From positions 1 through 64,000 of the forward strand of contig NZ_CANLER010000008.1 in the NCBI RefSeq assembly GCF_947489715.1: 64,000 bases of DNA. Reading direction: 5' to 3'. This DNA is from an uncultured Roseovarius sp. (GTDB lineage: Bacteria > Pseudomonadota > Alphaproteobacteria > Rhodobacterales > Rhodobacteraceae). The notes beneath the pieces are model-generated. The model made no database searches. It saw nothing but the letters and a program-made list of their open reading frames with translations, and was not told the DNA's origin. Below, one piece after another: positions 36,605 through 46,357 of the stretch; position 1 is the stretch's first letter, and the number at the start of each line of letters is the position of its first letter. Position numbers and translations under genes: made by a program.

Positions 36605-37495
36605 ATGGCCGTTATTTCCACCCCCCAATCCTCGGTGCCGCTGTCACATATGTCCGGGGTCATTCTGGTTTGCATCTCGGCCTTTGTGTTCAGCACGGCT
36701 GGAATATTCACCAAAGCTGTCGACGCCAATGCCTGGTCGGTTATTTTCTGGCGCGGACTCGGCGCAGCCGTTTTGTCATTGGGCTATGTGATGATGCGCG
36801 GGGCTTTGAGGGATGAAGTGTCCCGGTTTGGCTGGACGGCGCTACTTGCCGCGATTGTTGTCGCATCGGGCACAGCGGCATTTATCCCTGCGTTCAAACT
36901 GACCACAGTGACCAACGTGGTTCTGATCTGGGCAACCGCACCCTTCGTCGCGGCTGCACTGGCCTGGCTCCTCATCGGAGAAAGGCCGGGATTGAAAATC
37001 ATGCTGACCAGTCTGTTGGCGCTTGTCGGTGTCGGGCTGACACTACGTGGCTCTGTCGGATCCAGCCACCTAGCAGGCGACCTGCTGGCCATGTGGATGA
37101 CCCTTATGATGGCCGTTTTCTACGTAATCTACCGCATCTGGCTCGATACCCCAACCGTGCTGCCGAATGTGCTTGCCTCAGTCATTCTGCTGGTGCCCGG
37201 CTGGTTCTTGGGAGCACCCTTGGCAACCAGCCAGCCAGAAATCGCTATCCTGCTGATCTTTGGTCTGGTCTTTGCCGTCGCCTCAATCACGCTGACCGAA
37301 GGCGCCCGCCGCATCCCCGCGGCGCAGACTGCCCTGTTGGGTGCTTTGGAGACACCACTGGCGCCGATCTGGGCCTGGCTGCTGCTGAGTGAACTGCCAA
37401 CAGCCTGGGCAATCGCCGGTGGGATTCTGGTCTTGTTGGCCGTCATCTTGTCCCAACTTGATCGCAAAAAACTCACACAGAAATCCACGACGTAA
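36605..37495 (+). CDS. DMT superfamily transporter (EamA family)
   Basis: Ten-helix membrane carrier of 296 aa built from two EamA repeats (about residues 15-145 and 155-290). The start ATG at 36605 has AGGAG six bases upstream, better than the in-frame ATG at 36566. EamA carriers usually export metabolites or amino acids. It is followed after 9 nt by a PPOX-fold gene and is divergent from the YafY regulator, forming a small regulated unit. Confidence 0.92.
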   Translation: MAVISTPQSSVPLSHMSGVILVCISAFVFSTAGIFTKAVDANAWSVIFWRGLGAAVLSLGYVMMRGALRDEVSRFGWTALLAAIVVASGTAAFIPAFKLTTVTNVVLIWATAPFVAAALAWLLIGERPGLKIMLTSLLALVGVGLTLRGSVGSSHLAGDLLAMWMTLMMAVFYVIYRIWLDTPTVLPNVLASVILLVPGWFLGAPLATSQPEIAILLIFGLVFAVASITLTEGARRIPAAQTALLGALETPLAPIWAWLLLSELPTAWAIAGGILVLLAVILSQLDRKKLTQKSTT

Positions 37496-37504
37496 GGAAA
37501 ATCC

Positions 37505-38047
37505 ATGGGTATCAAGACCGATAAACTAAACCGTAGCTTCCGCCATTTCATCGAAAAACAACCGTTATTTTTTGTGGCAACGGCCGCCCCGAAGGGACGT
37601 GTAAACATGTCACCTAAAGGGTTGGATTCGTTACGTATCTTGTCGGACACAAGGATCGTTTGGCTCAGTGTCAGTGGCAGCGGCAACGAAACCGCCGCGC
37701 ATGTGCTTCAGAACGCTCGGATGACGCTGATGTTTTGCGCTTTCGAGGGTGACGCGCTGACGCTCAGGGTCTATGGCAATGCCCGCGTGATCCACCCTCG
37801 CGATGACGATTGGTCGCAATTGTATGGACAGTTTCCTGATTATGCCGGCGCGCGAAATATCTTCGATTTCAGCATAGATCTGGTCACGACGTCCTGCGGC
37901 ACTGGGGTGCCGGAAATGGCCGTCAAACGTGGGCGGGCCGAGACAGAACTGGTGCCTTGGTATGCCAAGATGACCAAACCAGAACTAGAGGCGTTTTGGG
38001 CTAAAAAGAACACACTCAGCCTGGATGGTGATCCGACCGGCATCTAG
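37505..38047 (+). CDS. Pyridoxamine 5'-phosphate oxidase-fold flavoprotein
   Basis: A 180-aa protein with the split-barrel flavin fold: FVATAAPKGRVNMSPKGLDSLRI near residue 23 and later NARMTLMFCAFEGD. It is the short PPOX-like type and not a true PdxH, lacking the PdxH C-terminal signature. It probably binds FMN or F420-like cofactor; its reaction is unknown. A GGAAA site precedes the ATG. It is very likely co-transcribed with the DMT transporter. Confidence 0.85.
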   Translation: MGIKTDKLNRSFRHFIEKQPLFFVATAAPKGRVNMSPKGLDSLRILSDTRIVWLSVSGSGNETAAHVLQNARMTLMFCAFEGDALTLRVYGNARVIHPRDDDWSQLYGQFPDYAGARNIFDFSIDLVTTSCGTGVPEMAVKRGRAETELVPWYAKMTKPELEAFWAKKNTLSLDGDPTGI

Positions 38048-38118
38048 AAAGCTTGCGCTGAACCGACGTGCAGCTAGGATGCGATGCTTGCCAACAGCAT
38101 AAAAATTTGGACGGTTTC

Positions 38119-38511
38119 ATGGTCGGTTACGAATACAAAATCATCCCCGCCCCCGCGAAGGGCCTGAAAGCGCCCGGCGTCAAAGGCCCTGAAGCGCGCT
38201 TTGCCAACGCGTTGGAACTCCGCATCAACGAACTGGCCAGCGAGGGATGGGAATACCAGCGCGCCGATATCCTTCCCAGCGAAGAACGGCAGGGGATTAC
38301 ATCGACACATACGGTCTATCGGTCAGTGCTGGTTTTTCGCCGGGCGCTTGCCGCGGACGTCCAGGACGAGGCGCCTTTGCCGGAAAATACGGCGGGTGGG
38401 GAAGCAGAGCACACCGAACCGGACGAGCAAGATCATAACAGTGATGCAGGCGACGGCGCCGAAGACGAAACCACGCCTGATGAAGCCGAGGAGGAAAAGA
38501 AGTCCGAATAA
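38119..38511 (+). CDS. DUF4177 domain-containing protein
   Basis: A 130-aa cytosolic protein. Residues 2-60 (YEYKIIPAPAKGLKAPGVKG ... ELASEGWEYQRAD) match DUF4177, a small domain of unknown role. The C-terminal 50 residues are a highly acidic, low-complexity tail rich in Glu and Asp. The ATG at 38119 begins the conserved domain; a longer frame from 38068 is possible but not domain-like. Confidence 0.8.
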   Translation: MVGYEYKIIPAPAKGLKAPGVKGPEARFANALELRINELASEGWEYQRADILPSEERQGITSTHTVYRSVLVFRRALAADVQDEAPLPENTAGGEAEHTEPDEQDHNSDAGDGAEDETTPDEAEEEKKSE

Positions 38512-38695
38512 CCCAAATTTACTTGGGGTCGGTAAGAATAGTAATTTCCTAAATAATCACAAATGACTAACACCTTTCGGCTCCACTCGAAGCCGTGCGA
38601 TTTCTCGCTGAAACCATTAAATTTTTATCTCCTGCCCCCTTCTCATTGCCGCGTTTTGGCTTAAACTCTCTTCTCCGAGTCGCAAAGGTGTTCCA

Positions 38696-39319
38696 ATGTC
38701 CAAGTCTGATCCCTTCGGTTTTGATATGTCCGTTTCGTCCGCGAAAAAAAAGAACCCGCGCGGGCGCCGGGGCATGTCGGGCGCGTCTGAGACATCTGTC
38801 AGGGTTTGCGAGCATGATGGATGCACCGAGGCTGGGAAATATCGGGCGCCGAAAGCACCGGACGTTCTGGACGAATTTCACTGGTTTTGCAAAGACCATG
38901 TGCGCGAATACAATCTGAAATGGAACTTCTTCCACGGCACCACCGAGGCCGAGATGAACGCTCAAATGTCAAAGGACAAGGTCTGGGAGAGAGAGACCAA
39001 GTCTTTTTCCGATCCCGAAGCAAAGGCATGGGCGAGATTGGGGATCGAGGATCCGCATCAGGTGCTGGGGGGGAATGCCACGCAAAATCCGGGACGGGGT
39101 ACGACCGGCACCCGCAAGCTGCCCCCGACAGAACGTCAGGCCATTGATATTCTGGAGGCCAAGGATCATTGGACCAAGGCGGAAATTCGTAAATCTTACA
39201 AGGCGTTGATCAAGATACTTCATCCTGACATCAATGGCGGAGACCGCAGTCAGGAAGAACAGTTGCAGCAGGTCGTCTGGGCTTGGGATCAGATCAAGGC
39301 CAGCCGCAATTTCAAGTAA
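38696..39319 (+). CDS. J-domain protein with N-terminal Cys/His motif
   Basis: A 207-aa protein whose last 60 residues are a J domain (AEIRKSYKALIKILHPDINGG, HPD intact), which should stimulate an Hsp70 ATPase. Before it lies C38-x4-C43-x21-C65-x2-H68, which could bind a metal ion, and a basic N-terminus (KKKNPRGRRG). No G/F or classical DnaJ zinc-finger region is present, so it is a specialised co-chaperone and not DnaJ itself. The gene stands alone before a CGTACG-type dyad. Confidence 0.88.
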   Translation: MSKSDPFGFDMSVSSAKKKNPRGRRGMSGASETSVRVCEHDGCTEAGKYRAPKAPDVLDEFHWFCKDHVREYNLKWNFFHGTTEAEMNAQMSKDKVWERETKSFSDPEAKAWARLGIEDPHQVLGGNATQNPGRGTTGTRKLPPTERQAIDILEAKDHWTKAEIRKSYKALIKILHPDINGGDRSQEEQLQQVVWAWDQIKASRNFK

Positions 39320-39358
39320 ACCGGGTGGGCTGGGCCACACGCTCCATTGTGTAAACTC

Positions 39359-39386
39359 CGTACGTTTTGTACGTGCGAAACGTACG
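39359..39386. repeat. Second CGTACG dyad between convergent genes
   Basis: CGTACGTTT (39359-39367) and AAACGTACG (39378-39386) form a perfect 9-bp inverted repeat around TGTACGTGCG. It lies between the converging J-domain and methyltransferase genes, 40 nt past the J-domain stop. Its GTAC-centred units repeat those at 31756-31839. Confidence 0.75.
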
Positions 39387-39443
39387 TAACACGTAGCGTG
39401 GCGCGACGATGGGTAACTTGATCGAGCGTGCCGAAAAATCCGG

Positions 39444-40067
39444 TCAGGATTTCGTCATCTTGCGCAGAACCAGAAAGGTCATCATCCCCAGCGGCGGGAT
39501 CTGTCGTTGCTCTTCGACAGACAGCACCTTTTCGCCCAGGATGGTCTCAATCTCGAAATCCGAATGCCAGCCGATCGTGTTGGCAAAGGGCGCAGATATC
39601 CGTTCAAGTGCGGCGAGAACACCCTTGGTGCGGACAAAATGGTTGGTGACCACAACCTTGCCACCGGGTTTGCAGACGCGGGCGATCTCGGACATTACGC
39701 GCTCGGGCTCGGGCACGACCGAGAGGACATGCATCGCCGCGATGGTATCGAAACTGGCATCGGGAAAATCAAGATCGCGGGCATCCATCTGGCGCAGGTC
39801 GACCACATGGGACAAGCCCTGTTTTCGCACTTTCTTTTGCGCCTTCTCCAGCATCTGATCGCTGAAATCTATCCCGGTCACCCGCAGATCGGATTTGTAG
39901 CGTTCCAGTGACAACCCGGTGCCGACACCGACCTCAAGCACGCTTCCGGAACCGCTGTTGATGTAATCGACGGCCTGACGGCGCCCAAAACTGGTAAGCA
40001 CGCCGAAGGTTTTGTCATAGACAGGGGCCCAGCGGGCATAGGACGTCTGAACAGCTTTGATGTCCAT
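39444..40067 (-). CDS. pmtA: Phosphatidylethanolamine N-methyltransferase (Rhodobacter-type PmtA)
   Basis: SAM-dependent methyltransferase of 207 aa converting phosphatidylethanolamine stepwise to phosphatidylcholine. The SAM site is VLEVGVGTGLSLERY (residues about 43-57), followed by the acidic GIDFSDQML and MDARDLDFPDASFDT. The N-terminal SYARWAPVYDKTFG is typical for the Rhodobacter type. It directly follows pssA (no gap) and psd on the same strand, so the operon makes PE and then PC. The function call rests on both sequence pattern and this context. Confidence 0.88.
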   Translation of the reverse strand: MDIKAVQTSYARWAPVYDKTFGVLTSFGRRQAVDYINSGSGSVLEVGVGTGLSLERYKSDLRVTGIDFSDQMLEKAQKKVRKQGLSHVVDLRQMDARDLDFPDASFDTIAAMHVLSVVPEPERVMSEIARVCKPGGKVVVTNHFVRTKGVLAALERISAPFANTIGWHSDFEIETILGEKVLSVEEQRQIPPLGMMTFLVLRKMTKS

Positions 40068-40820
40068 TTACTTTCCTTTGCTGAAAATAGACTTCTTGTT
40101 CTTGATCAGCGCCCAGATAACCACCACCACATAGCCAAGGCAGATGGCGACCAGCGTGGTCCAGGCATAGGTCAGGACGGCGGCGCCGACAAAGGCGAAA
40201 CCAACCAGAAAATACTTGACGTTTTCGCGGGAAATCCTGGTGGTCTTGAAAGACCAGGTCGGGATATGGCTGATCATCAGGAACCCGACAGACACCATGT
40301 GCAGGCAGATGATCACATCCGGCAAGAGCCGCGAATTGGTAAAAGCAAAAGACACATACATCGGAAACATGACCAGGAGCGCCCCAGCCGGTGACGGGAC
40401 ACCCACGAAATAGGACCGATCCGGGCTTTCATCCGAGGATTTTCCGCTGACATTGAAGCGCGCCAGCCGGATCACGCAGCAGACGGCAAAAAGCAGCACC
40501 GCGATCCACGCCCCGCGCATATCCTGCAAGGCCCAAAAATAGAGCACCAGTGGCGGTGCCACACCGAAATTCAGGAAATCGGCCAGTGAATCCAGCTCGG
40601 CCCCCATCTTGCTGTCAGCACCAAGACGCCGGGCCAGCCTGCCATCGAGACCATCCAGAATGGCGGCCGCCAGAATAAGCTGTGCCGCAAGCGTATAGTG
40701 CCCCTGCACGCCAAAGCGGATCGCCGAGAGGCCCGCACAGATCGCCGCGATGGTCAGCATGTTTGGCAACAGCTGGATCAGCGCGAGTTCAGAATGCGGT
40801 CTGTCGGGTCGCTTGTTCAT
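40068..40820 (-). CDS. pssA: CDP-diacylglycerol-serine O-phosphatidyltransferase
   Basis: Integral membrane enzyme that makes phosphatidylserine from CDP-diacylglycerol and serine. 250 aa with about seven hydrophobic segments. The CDP-alcohol phosphotransferase motif D-G-x2-A-R-x8-G-x3-D-x3-D is complete in DGRLARRLGADSKMGAELDS and the following aspartate. It lies 12 nt after psd and abuts pmtA. Confidence 0.95.
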   Translation of the reverse strand: MNKRPDRPHSELALIQLLPNMLTIAAICAGLSAIRFGVQGHYTLAAQLILAAAILDGLDGRLARRLGADSKMGAELDSLADFLNFGVAPPLVLYFWALQDMRGAWIAVLLFAVCCVIRLARFNVSGKSSDESPDRSYFVGVPSPAGALLVMFPMYVSFAFTNSRLLPDVIICLHMVSVGFLMISHIPTWSFKTTRISRENVKYFLVGFAFVGAAVLTYAWTTLVAICLGYVVVVIWALIKNKKSIFSKGK

Positions 40821-40832
40821 GGGATTGTTGGC

Positions 40833-41507
40833 CTATACCTCTTTCTTGTTCGTCAGAACGGCGATCACGGTTTCGCCCGCCACCATCGTCTGACCCACAC
40901 TGACAAGCGGATCGACGCCTTTGGGCAGGTAAACATCAAGCCGTGAGCCAAACCGGATCAGGCCAAAGCGTTCGCCCGCATTGAGAACCGCCTGCGGCTG
41001 CACGAAACATACGATCCGTCGGGCCACCAGCCCCGCGATCTGCACAACGGCGACATCGCGCCCATCTGGCATCTCGATGCAAAGGCTGTTGCGTTCGTTA
41101 TCGGCGCTGGCCTTGTCCAGTGAGGCATTGAAAAACTTGCCTGGACGGTAAGCCACCGCCTTGACCGTACCGGCGACCGGCGCACGGTTTACGTGGCAGT
41201 TGAAGACATTCATGAAGACGCTGACGCGGGTCAGCGCCTCATCCGGCATGCCCAGTTCTGCGGGCGGAACCGCCTCTTCGATCAGTGAGATGATGCCATC
41301 CGCAGGGCTGACGATCAGACCGGGCCGATTTGGTGTCACCCGTTCGGGGTCGCGAAAGAAGTAGTAACACCAGACGGTCAGCCCAACGCCGATCCAGCCC
41401 AGGAAATCCGAAATCAGGAACAGGCCCAGCGTGATCGCGGCGAAAATCGCAACAAACCTGATGCCTTCGCGGTGCATCGGTTTGACGAATGTGCTGAGCA
41501 TATCCAT
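40833..41507 (-). CDS. psd: Phosphatidylserine decarboxylase proenzyme
   Basis: Pyruvoyl enzyme that decarboxylates phosphatidylserine to phosphatidylethanolamine. 224 aa, the short PSD-A type. The self-cleavage glycine-serine pair lies in [15 protein letters not shown] near residue 190, giving a small alpha chain that carries the pyruvoyl group. Two N-terminal hydrophobic segments precede the catalytic part ([16 protein letters not shown], with the conserved histidine). First gene of the psd-pssA-pmtA operon. Confidence 0.96.
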   Translation of the reverse strand: MDMLSTFVKPMHREGIRFVAIFAAITLGLFLISDFLGWIGVGLTVWCYYFFRDPERVTPNRPGLIVSPADGIISLIEEAVPPAELGMPDEALTRVSVFMNVFNCHVNRAPVAGTVKAVAYRPGKFFNASLDKASADNERNSLCIEMPDGRDVAVVQIAGLVARRIVCFVQPQAVLNAGERFGLIRFGSRLDVYLPKGVDPLVSVGQTMVAGETVIAVLTNKKEV

Positions 41508-41655
41508 TGCATTCTTTCCCTTGCGGCAGCGACGGGCACACTCATAGGTCTATTGGCGTTGAGTGCAAGGGCATTCACGCGAGAGCCCGGCGTTTGCCCG
41601 CCAGTGGCGGACGCCCACGCCCTGCCCCGCCCGGCCAGCGGCGGTGCCGACACTC

Positions 41656-41694
41656 AAAAGAAAGCAGCCTTCGCGTCGGAAAACGGAAGGCCGC
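41656..41694 (-). terminator. Terminator downstream of msrB
   Basis: On the minus strand GCGGCCTTC and GAAGGCTGC pair (9 bp, one G-U) around a 13-base loop and are followed by TTTCTTTT. The structure lies 37 nt after the msrB stop, separating it from psd. Confidence 0.72.
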
Positions 41695-41730
41695 AATAAT
41701 TATTCAGGGTGGGGACAACCCGCGCCTGGT

Positions 41731-42201
41731 TCAGGCTTCTTTGAACACCAGCGACACGCCGTTCAGGCAATGGCGTTTGCCGGTGGGGGCCGGGCCATCA
41801 TCAAAGATATGCCCCAAATGGCTGCCACAGCGGCGGCAATGCACCTCGGTGCGCACCGAAAAGAGCTTGCGGTCTTCCTTGGTGCCAACCGCATTGGGCA
41901 GCGATTGGTAAAAGCTGGGCCAGCCGGTGCCGCTGTCGAATTTATGCTTGGACGAATAGATCGGCAGGTCGCAGCCACGGCAGTGATAGGTGCCGTCCGA
42001 ATAGATCTTGTCCAGCGGTGAACTGCCGGCGCGTTCGGTACCTTCCTCGCGCATGACCTTGTATTGCAGATCATTCAGCATGGCGCGCCATTCGGCCTCG
42101 CTGCGGGTCACTTCAAAAGTGCCGGCGGCATCCGCGCGCAGGCCCAGGGTGATGGCGGTCCCGGTTGTCAGGACCGACAGGATGAAATGTCGACGGTGCA
42201 T
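41731..42201 (-). CDS. msrB: Peptide-methionine (R)-S-oxide reductase, exported form
   Basis: Repairs methionine-R-sulfoxide in proteins. 156 aa. The catalytic cysteine is in KRHCLNGVSL near the C-terminus, and two CxxC pairs (CRGC, CRRC) hold the structural zinc. The N-terminus MHRRHFILSVLTTGTAITLG resembles a Tat signal peptide with a twin arginine, so this copy probably acts in the periplasm. An AGGAGC ribosome site precedes the ATG. The gene is monocistronic. Confidence 0.94.
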   Translation of the reverse strand: MHRRHFILSVLTTGTAITLGLRADAAGTFEVTRSEAEWRAMLNDLQYKVMREEGTERAGSSPLDKIYSDGTYHCRGCDLPIYSSKHKFDSGTGWPSFYQSLPNAVGTKEDRKLFSVRTEVHCRRCGSHLGHIFDDGPAPTGKRHCLNGVSLVFKEA

Positions 42202-42634
42202 ATCGAAGCTCCTCTTAAGTTGATTGGAATGTGAGGGTTGCGGGGCTATTGCGCAACAAACTCTGCCGCAAATTCGCGTGATAAACGTTACAAATTCGCG
42301 GGTGATCCGGGGGATTAAGTCGCATTTTCGTGTGGGTCCTTTGGGTTTCCGGGTCGTTACCTGGCGTCAGAAAAAGATACGGAGCGCCGATGGGAATAGT
42401 TTCAACCATTTTCGATCGACCATTCCCACGCCAAAGGATTGTGTCCCCTGGCGCAGTACAACAATCGTCCTAATTCCAAAACTGGTCGCCCGTTTGGCCG
42501 AAAACTGGACCTAACCGGGGATGCGGCGGGGCCTTATCAAATAGACGCAGAGTGTTCCCCGTTCCCCTTGCTCTTGGTTGCGAATTCAGGCACGAGGGGC
42601 GCGACAGAAAAGACCCGATTGAAGGAGCCCTGCG
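42202..42634. other. Divergent intergenic region msrB / cobS
   Basis: No coding frame is convincing. It should hold the promoters of msrB (left) and cobS (right, with GAAGGAG before the ATG). GGGAAT (about 42390) and ATTCCC (about 42424) are short inverted arms around 28 bases. No B12-riboswitch box was found, although one might be expected near a cobalamin gene. Confidence 0.5.
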
Positions 42635-43621
42635 ATGGCTGACGGTACGATTGACATGAATGCAAAACCCACCGAAGAAATTTCGGTGCGCGAGGTTTTC
42701 GGCATTGATACGGACATGATCGTCAAGGGCTTTGCCGAGAAGACCGACCGGGTGCCGGATTTCGACAGCACCTACAAGTTCGATCCCGACACCACGCTGT
42801 CGATCCTGGCCGGGTTTTCCCATAATCGGCGGGTGATGATCCAGGGCTATCACGGCACCGGCAAATCGACCCATATCGAGCAGGTTGCCGCACGGCTGAA
42901 CTGGCCGGCGGTGCGCGTGAACCTTGACAGTCACATCAGCCGGATCGACCTGATCGGCAAGGACGCGATCAAGCTGCGCGACGGCAAACAGGTGACCGAA
43001 TTCCACGAGGGCATCCTGCCCTGGGCGCTGCGCAATCCCGTCGCCATCGTGTTCGACGAATATGATGCGGGCCGGGCGGACGTGATGTTCGTCATCCAGC
43101 GCGTGCTGGAGCATGATGGCAAGCTGACGCTGCTGGACCAGAATGAGATCATCACGCCGAACCCGAATTTCCGGCTTTTCGCGACCTCGAACACCGTGGG
43201 TCTGGGCGACACGACCGGACTTTATCACGGGGTGCAGCAGATCAACCAGGCGCAGATGGACCGCTGGTCGATGGTGGCCACGCTGAATTATCTCAGCCAC
43301 GACGCGGAAACCGCCATCGTGATCGCCAAGAACCCGCTTTTCAACAACGAGAAGGGCCGCAAGACGATCTCCCAGATGGTGACCGTCGCTGATCTCACCC
43401 GCACCGCGTTCATGAATGGCGAGCTTTCGACCGTGATGAGCCCCCGGACCGTGATCAACTGGGCGCAGAACACCCATATCTTCCGCAACGTGGGCTATGC
43501 TTTCCGCCTCACCTTCCTCAACAAATGCGACGAATTGGAACGCCAGACCGTGGCCGAATTCTACCAGCGCTGCTTTGACGAGGAACTGCCGGAAAGCGCG
43601 GCGAGCATGAGCCTGGGATAA
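42635..43621 (+). CDS. cobS: Cobaltochelatase subunit CobS
   Basis: AAA+ ATPase of the aerobic cobalt chelatase (CobN-CobS-CobT), which inserts cobalt into hydrogenobyrinic acid a,c-diamide. 328 aa, full length. Walker A is GYHGTGKST at about residues 71-79 and Walker B is IVFDEYDAG. The N-terminal region [16 protein letters not shown] is typical of CobS. The GAAGGAG ribosome site is well placed. The gene is 33 nt upstream of a racemase-like gene, which is coupled to cobT. Confidence 0.96.
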   Translation: MADGTIDMNAKPTEEISVREVFGIDTDMIVKGFAEKTDRVPDFDSTYKFDPDTTLSILAGFSHNRRVMIQGYHGTGKSTHIEQVAARLNWPAVRVNLDSHISRIDLIGKDAIKLRDGKQVTEFHEGILPWALRNPVAIVFDEYDAGRADVMFVIQRVLEHDGKLTLLDQNEIITPNPNFRLFATSNTVGLGDTTGLYHGVQQINQAQMDRWSMVATLNYLSHDAETAIVIAKNPLFNNEKGRKTISQMVTVADLTRTAFMNGELSTVMSPRTVINWAQNTHIFRNVGYAFRLTFLNKCDELERQTVAEFYQRCFDEELPESAASMSLG

Positions 43622-43654
43622 CGGACACGCTCGCCCTATCTCGCGAGGTAAGGC

Positions 43655-44356
43655 ATGCATATTGGACTGATCGGCGGTATCGGTGTGGCAGCGACGGTGG
43701 TGTATTACCAGCGGCTGGCGGCGACTGTGGCGGCAAAGGGTCAAAAGCTTGACCTGACCATCGTGCAGGCAGATGCGCCGACGTTGGTGAAGAACAACCG
43801 CGAGGATAATCGCGCGGGACAGGCCGAGATCTATGCCAGACTGATTGACCGGTTGAAGACCGCGGGGGCAGATTGCGCTGCGATCACCTCTCTTGGCGGA
43901 CATTTCTGCTATTATGAGACAGTGGCACGCTCGTCTCTGCCTCTGGTCTCGGGCGTTACCCCTCTCGACAGCTATTTCGCCAGTCAGGGGCTCAAGCGTG
44001 TGGGCCTTCTGGGCACGCGGGTGGTGATGGCCACCAAGCTTTATGGTCAGCTCAGCCAGACCGACGCCGTGGCCATCGAAGATGAGCTGGACGAGCTGGG
44101 GCAGCGTTATATCGACATGGCATTGGCCGGTGCTGCCACCGATGCGGATCGCAGCTATTTCCTGGACGCCGGACAGCGCCTGACCGACGATCAAGGAGCT
44201 GACGCGGTTATACTGGCCGGCACCGATCTGAACCTTGCCTTTGACGGGCATACCCCCGACTATCGCGTGATCGACGCGCTTGAAGTGCATGTGGACCTGC
44301 TGGCGCGCCTTGCCTGCGACGAGATTGGTCTGGACGAGCTGGAGACCGCCCGATGA
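43655..44356 (+). CDS. Aspartate/glutamate racemase-fold protein lacking both catalytic cysteines
   Basis: A 233-aa protein clearly homologous to Asp/Glu racemases ([20 protein letters not shown] at the start, [30 protein letters not shown]). Aligned by eye to YgeA-type racemases, the first cysteine of the C-T-N-T motif is T78 (sequence [10 protein letters not shown]) and the second (G-C-T-E) is G189 (LAGTDL). Without them the two-base racemisation mechanism cannot work, so it is a pseudo-enzyme or has a new activity. Position between cobS and cobT, with an ATGA overlap to cobT, suggests a role linked to the chelatase or merely shared expression. Confidence 0.85.
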   Translation: MHIGLIGGIGVAATVVYYQRLAATVAAKGQKLDLTIVQADAPTLVKNNREDNRAGQAEIYARLIDRLKTAGADCAAITSLGGHFCYYETVARSSLPLVSGVTPLDSYFASQGLKRVGLLGTRVVMATKLYGQLSQTDAVAIEDELDELGQRYIDMALAGAATDADRSYFLDAGQRLTDDQGADAVILAGTDLNLAFDGHTPDYRVIDALEVHVDLLARLACDEIGLDELETAR

Positions 44357-46230
44357 AGAAGCCCAACGACAACCCCGCCGATCCGTTCAAGAAGGCACTG
44401 GCCGAGGCGACCAAGGTCATGGCTGACGACAGTGAATTGTCGGTGACCTATTCGGTCGATCCCGCGGGCCTTAGCGGTGACGCGATGCGCCTGCCTCAGG
44501 TCAGCCGCCGGATGACGCGCGAGGAAGTTCTGTTGGCCCGTGGCACGGCGGATGCGCTGGCGCTGCGGCACAAGTATCATGATGACGCCGTGAATGCGCG
44601 GTACAACCCGCAAGGGCAGATGGCGCAGGAACTATATGACGCGATGGAAACCGCGCGCTGCGAGGCGGTGGGCGCACGCGTCATGCCCGGCACGGCAAGC
44701 AATATCGACAGCAAGATCGAAGCCGAAGCACTGCGTCTTGGCTATGATCAGGTCAATGAAGCCTCGCAGGTGCCGCTGCCGACCGCGGCGGGCTATCTGA
44801 TCCGGCATCTGGCGACCGGGCGCGACCTGCCGCCTGCCGCGCAGAACGTGATGGAACTGTGGCAGGGGTTCATCGAGCAGGAGGCCGGCGGCACGCTGGA
44901 AAGCCTGCAAGACATCCTGTCCGATCAGACTCAGTTCGCCAAATTCGCCCGCCAGATCATCGAGGACCTGGGCTATGGCGACCAGCTTGGCGATGATCCG
45001 GATAATCTGGATGATGACGAAGAGGATGAGGCCGAGGACAACGGCGAAGAGCAGGAAGAACCCGATAGCACCGGCGAAGATGACGGCGACGAGGATCAGG
45101 CGGATGCCGACCCCGAGCAGTCTCAGGATGATCAGCAGGACCAGAGCCAGGCGCAGGTCAGCATGGATGACATGGCCGATCAGGAGATGGGCGACGAGAC
45201 CGAGCTGCCCGAGGGCGAGGCCCCGCTGGAACCCCCTGCCCCGCAGCCGATTTCGGACGCGGACCCGGATTACACCGTCTATTCCACCGAGTTCGACGAG
45301 GAGATCAACGCCGAAGACCTGGCCGAACCGGTCGAGCTGGAACGTTTACGCGCCTATCTGGATCAACAGCTTGAACCGCTGAAAGGCGCCGTGAGCCGTT
45401 TGGCCAACAAGTTGCAGCGCCGGTTGCAGGCCAAGCAGAACCGGAGCTGGGAATTTGATCTGGAAGAAGGCACGCTGGACGCCGGACGTCTGGCGCGCGT
45501 AGTGGCAAATCCGACCACGCCGCTAAGCTTCAAGATTGAGAAGGATACCGAATTCCGCGACACGGTGGTCACATTGTTGCTGGATAATTCAGGTTCCATG
45601 CGCGGGCGGCCGATTTCCATTGCCGCGATCTGTGCCGATGTTCTGGCGCGCACGCTGGAACGCTGCAATGTCAAGGTCGAGATTCTGGGCTTTACCACCC
45701 GCGCCTGGAAAGGTGGGCAAAGCCGCGAGAACTGGCTTGGCAACGGGCGGCCTCAACTGCCCGGTCGCTTGAATGATCTGCGCCACATCATCTACAAATC
45801 CGCCGATGCACCGATGCGCCGGACCCGTCAGAACCTTGGTCTGATGATGAAAGAAGGCCTGCTGAAGGAAAATATCGACGGTGAGGCGCTGGAATGGGCG
45901 CACCGGCGAATGGTAATGCGGCGCGAGTCGCGCAAGATCCTGATGGTGATTTCCGATGGTGCGCCGGTGGATGATAGCACCTTGTCGGTGAACCCTGCCA
46001 ACTATCTGGAGAAGCACCTGCGCGATGTGATCGCGATGGTCGAGAAACGCCGCCAGGTCGAACTGCTGGCCATCGGCATCGGCCATGACGTGACGCGGTA
46101 CTATAACCGCGCGGTCACGATCACCGATGTGGATCAGCTTGCCGGAGCCATGACCGAACAGCTTGCCGCGCTCTTTGACAGCGATCCGCGTGCGCGTGCC
46201 CGGGTGATGGGGATAAAACGGGCAAGTTAG
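44353..46230 (+). CDS. cobT: Cobaltochelatase subunit CobT
   Basis: Partner of CobS in the cobalt chelatase AAA+ motor, 625 aa. The central part (residues about 215-300) is extremely acidic, and the C-terminal von Willebrand A domain has the metal-binding site [10 protein letters not shown] (near 412) plus a conserved [10 protein letters not shown]. It is full length. Its ATG overlaps the stop of the racemase-like gene (ATGA). The two genes form the ATP-driven complex that powers CobN. Confidence 0.96.
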   Translation: MKKPNDNPADPFKKALAEATKVMADDSELSVTYSVDPAGLSGDAMRLPQVSRRMTREEVLLARGTADALALRHKYHDDAVNARYNPQGQMAQELYDAMETARCEAVGARVMPGTASNIDSKIEAEALRLGYDQVNEASQVPLPTAAGYLIRHLATGRDLPPAAQNVMELWQGFIEQEAGGTLESLQDILSDQTQFAKFARQIIEDLGYGDQLGDDPDNLDDDEEDEAEDNGEEQEEPDSTGEDDGDEDQADADPEQSQDDQQDQSQAQVSMDDMADQEMGDETELPEGEAPLEPPAPQPISDADPDYTVYSTEFDEEINAEDLAEPVELERLRAYLDQQLEPLKGAVSRLANKLQRRLQAKQNRSWEFDLEEGTLDAGRLARVVANPTTPLSFKIEKDTEFRDTVVTLLLDNSGSMRGRPISIAAICADVLARTLERCNVKVEILGFTTRAWKGGQSRENWLGNGRPQLPGRLNDLRHIIYKSADAPMRRTRQNLGLMMKEGLLKENIDGEALEWAHRRMVMRRESRKILMVISDGAPVDDSTLSVNPANYLEKHLRDVIAMVEKRRQVELLAIGIGHDVTRYYNRAVTITDVDQLAGAMTEQLAALFDSDPRARARVMGIKRAS

Positions 46231-46357
46231 ACAGTCCGTTCGCAGCGGCGGCCTGCTCGCTGATCTCCGAAACCCGATCAACTCCCTCCTGCGCTCTGGT
46301 CATTCTGCGGCATCTGAGACAGAAATGGGCGACAGCTACAAAACGGGATGCCGCGCC

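Noticed and set aside
42202..42634. Possible cobalamin riboswitch upstream of cobS
   Set aside because: The conserved B12-box and adjacent core elements could not be found on either strand.
42470..44290. Minus-strand open frame of 606 codons opposite cobS and the racemase-like gene
   Set aside because: It is antisense to two clear genes, rich in His, Arg and Gln, as expected for the reverse complement of GC-rich coding DNA, and matches no family.
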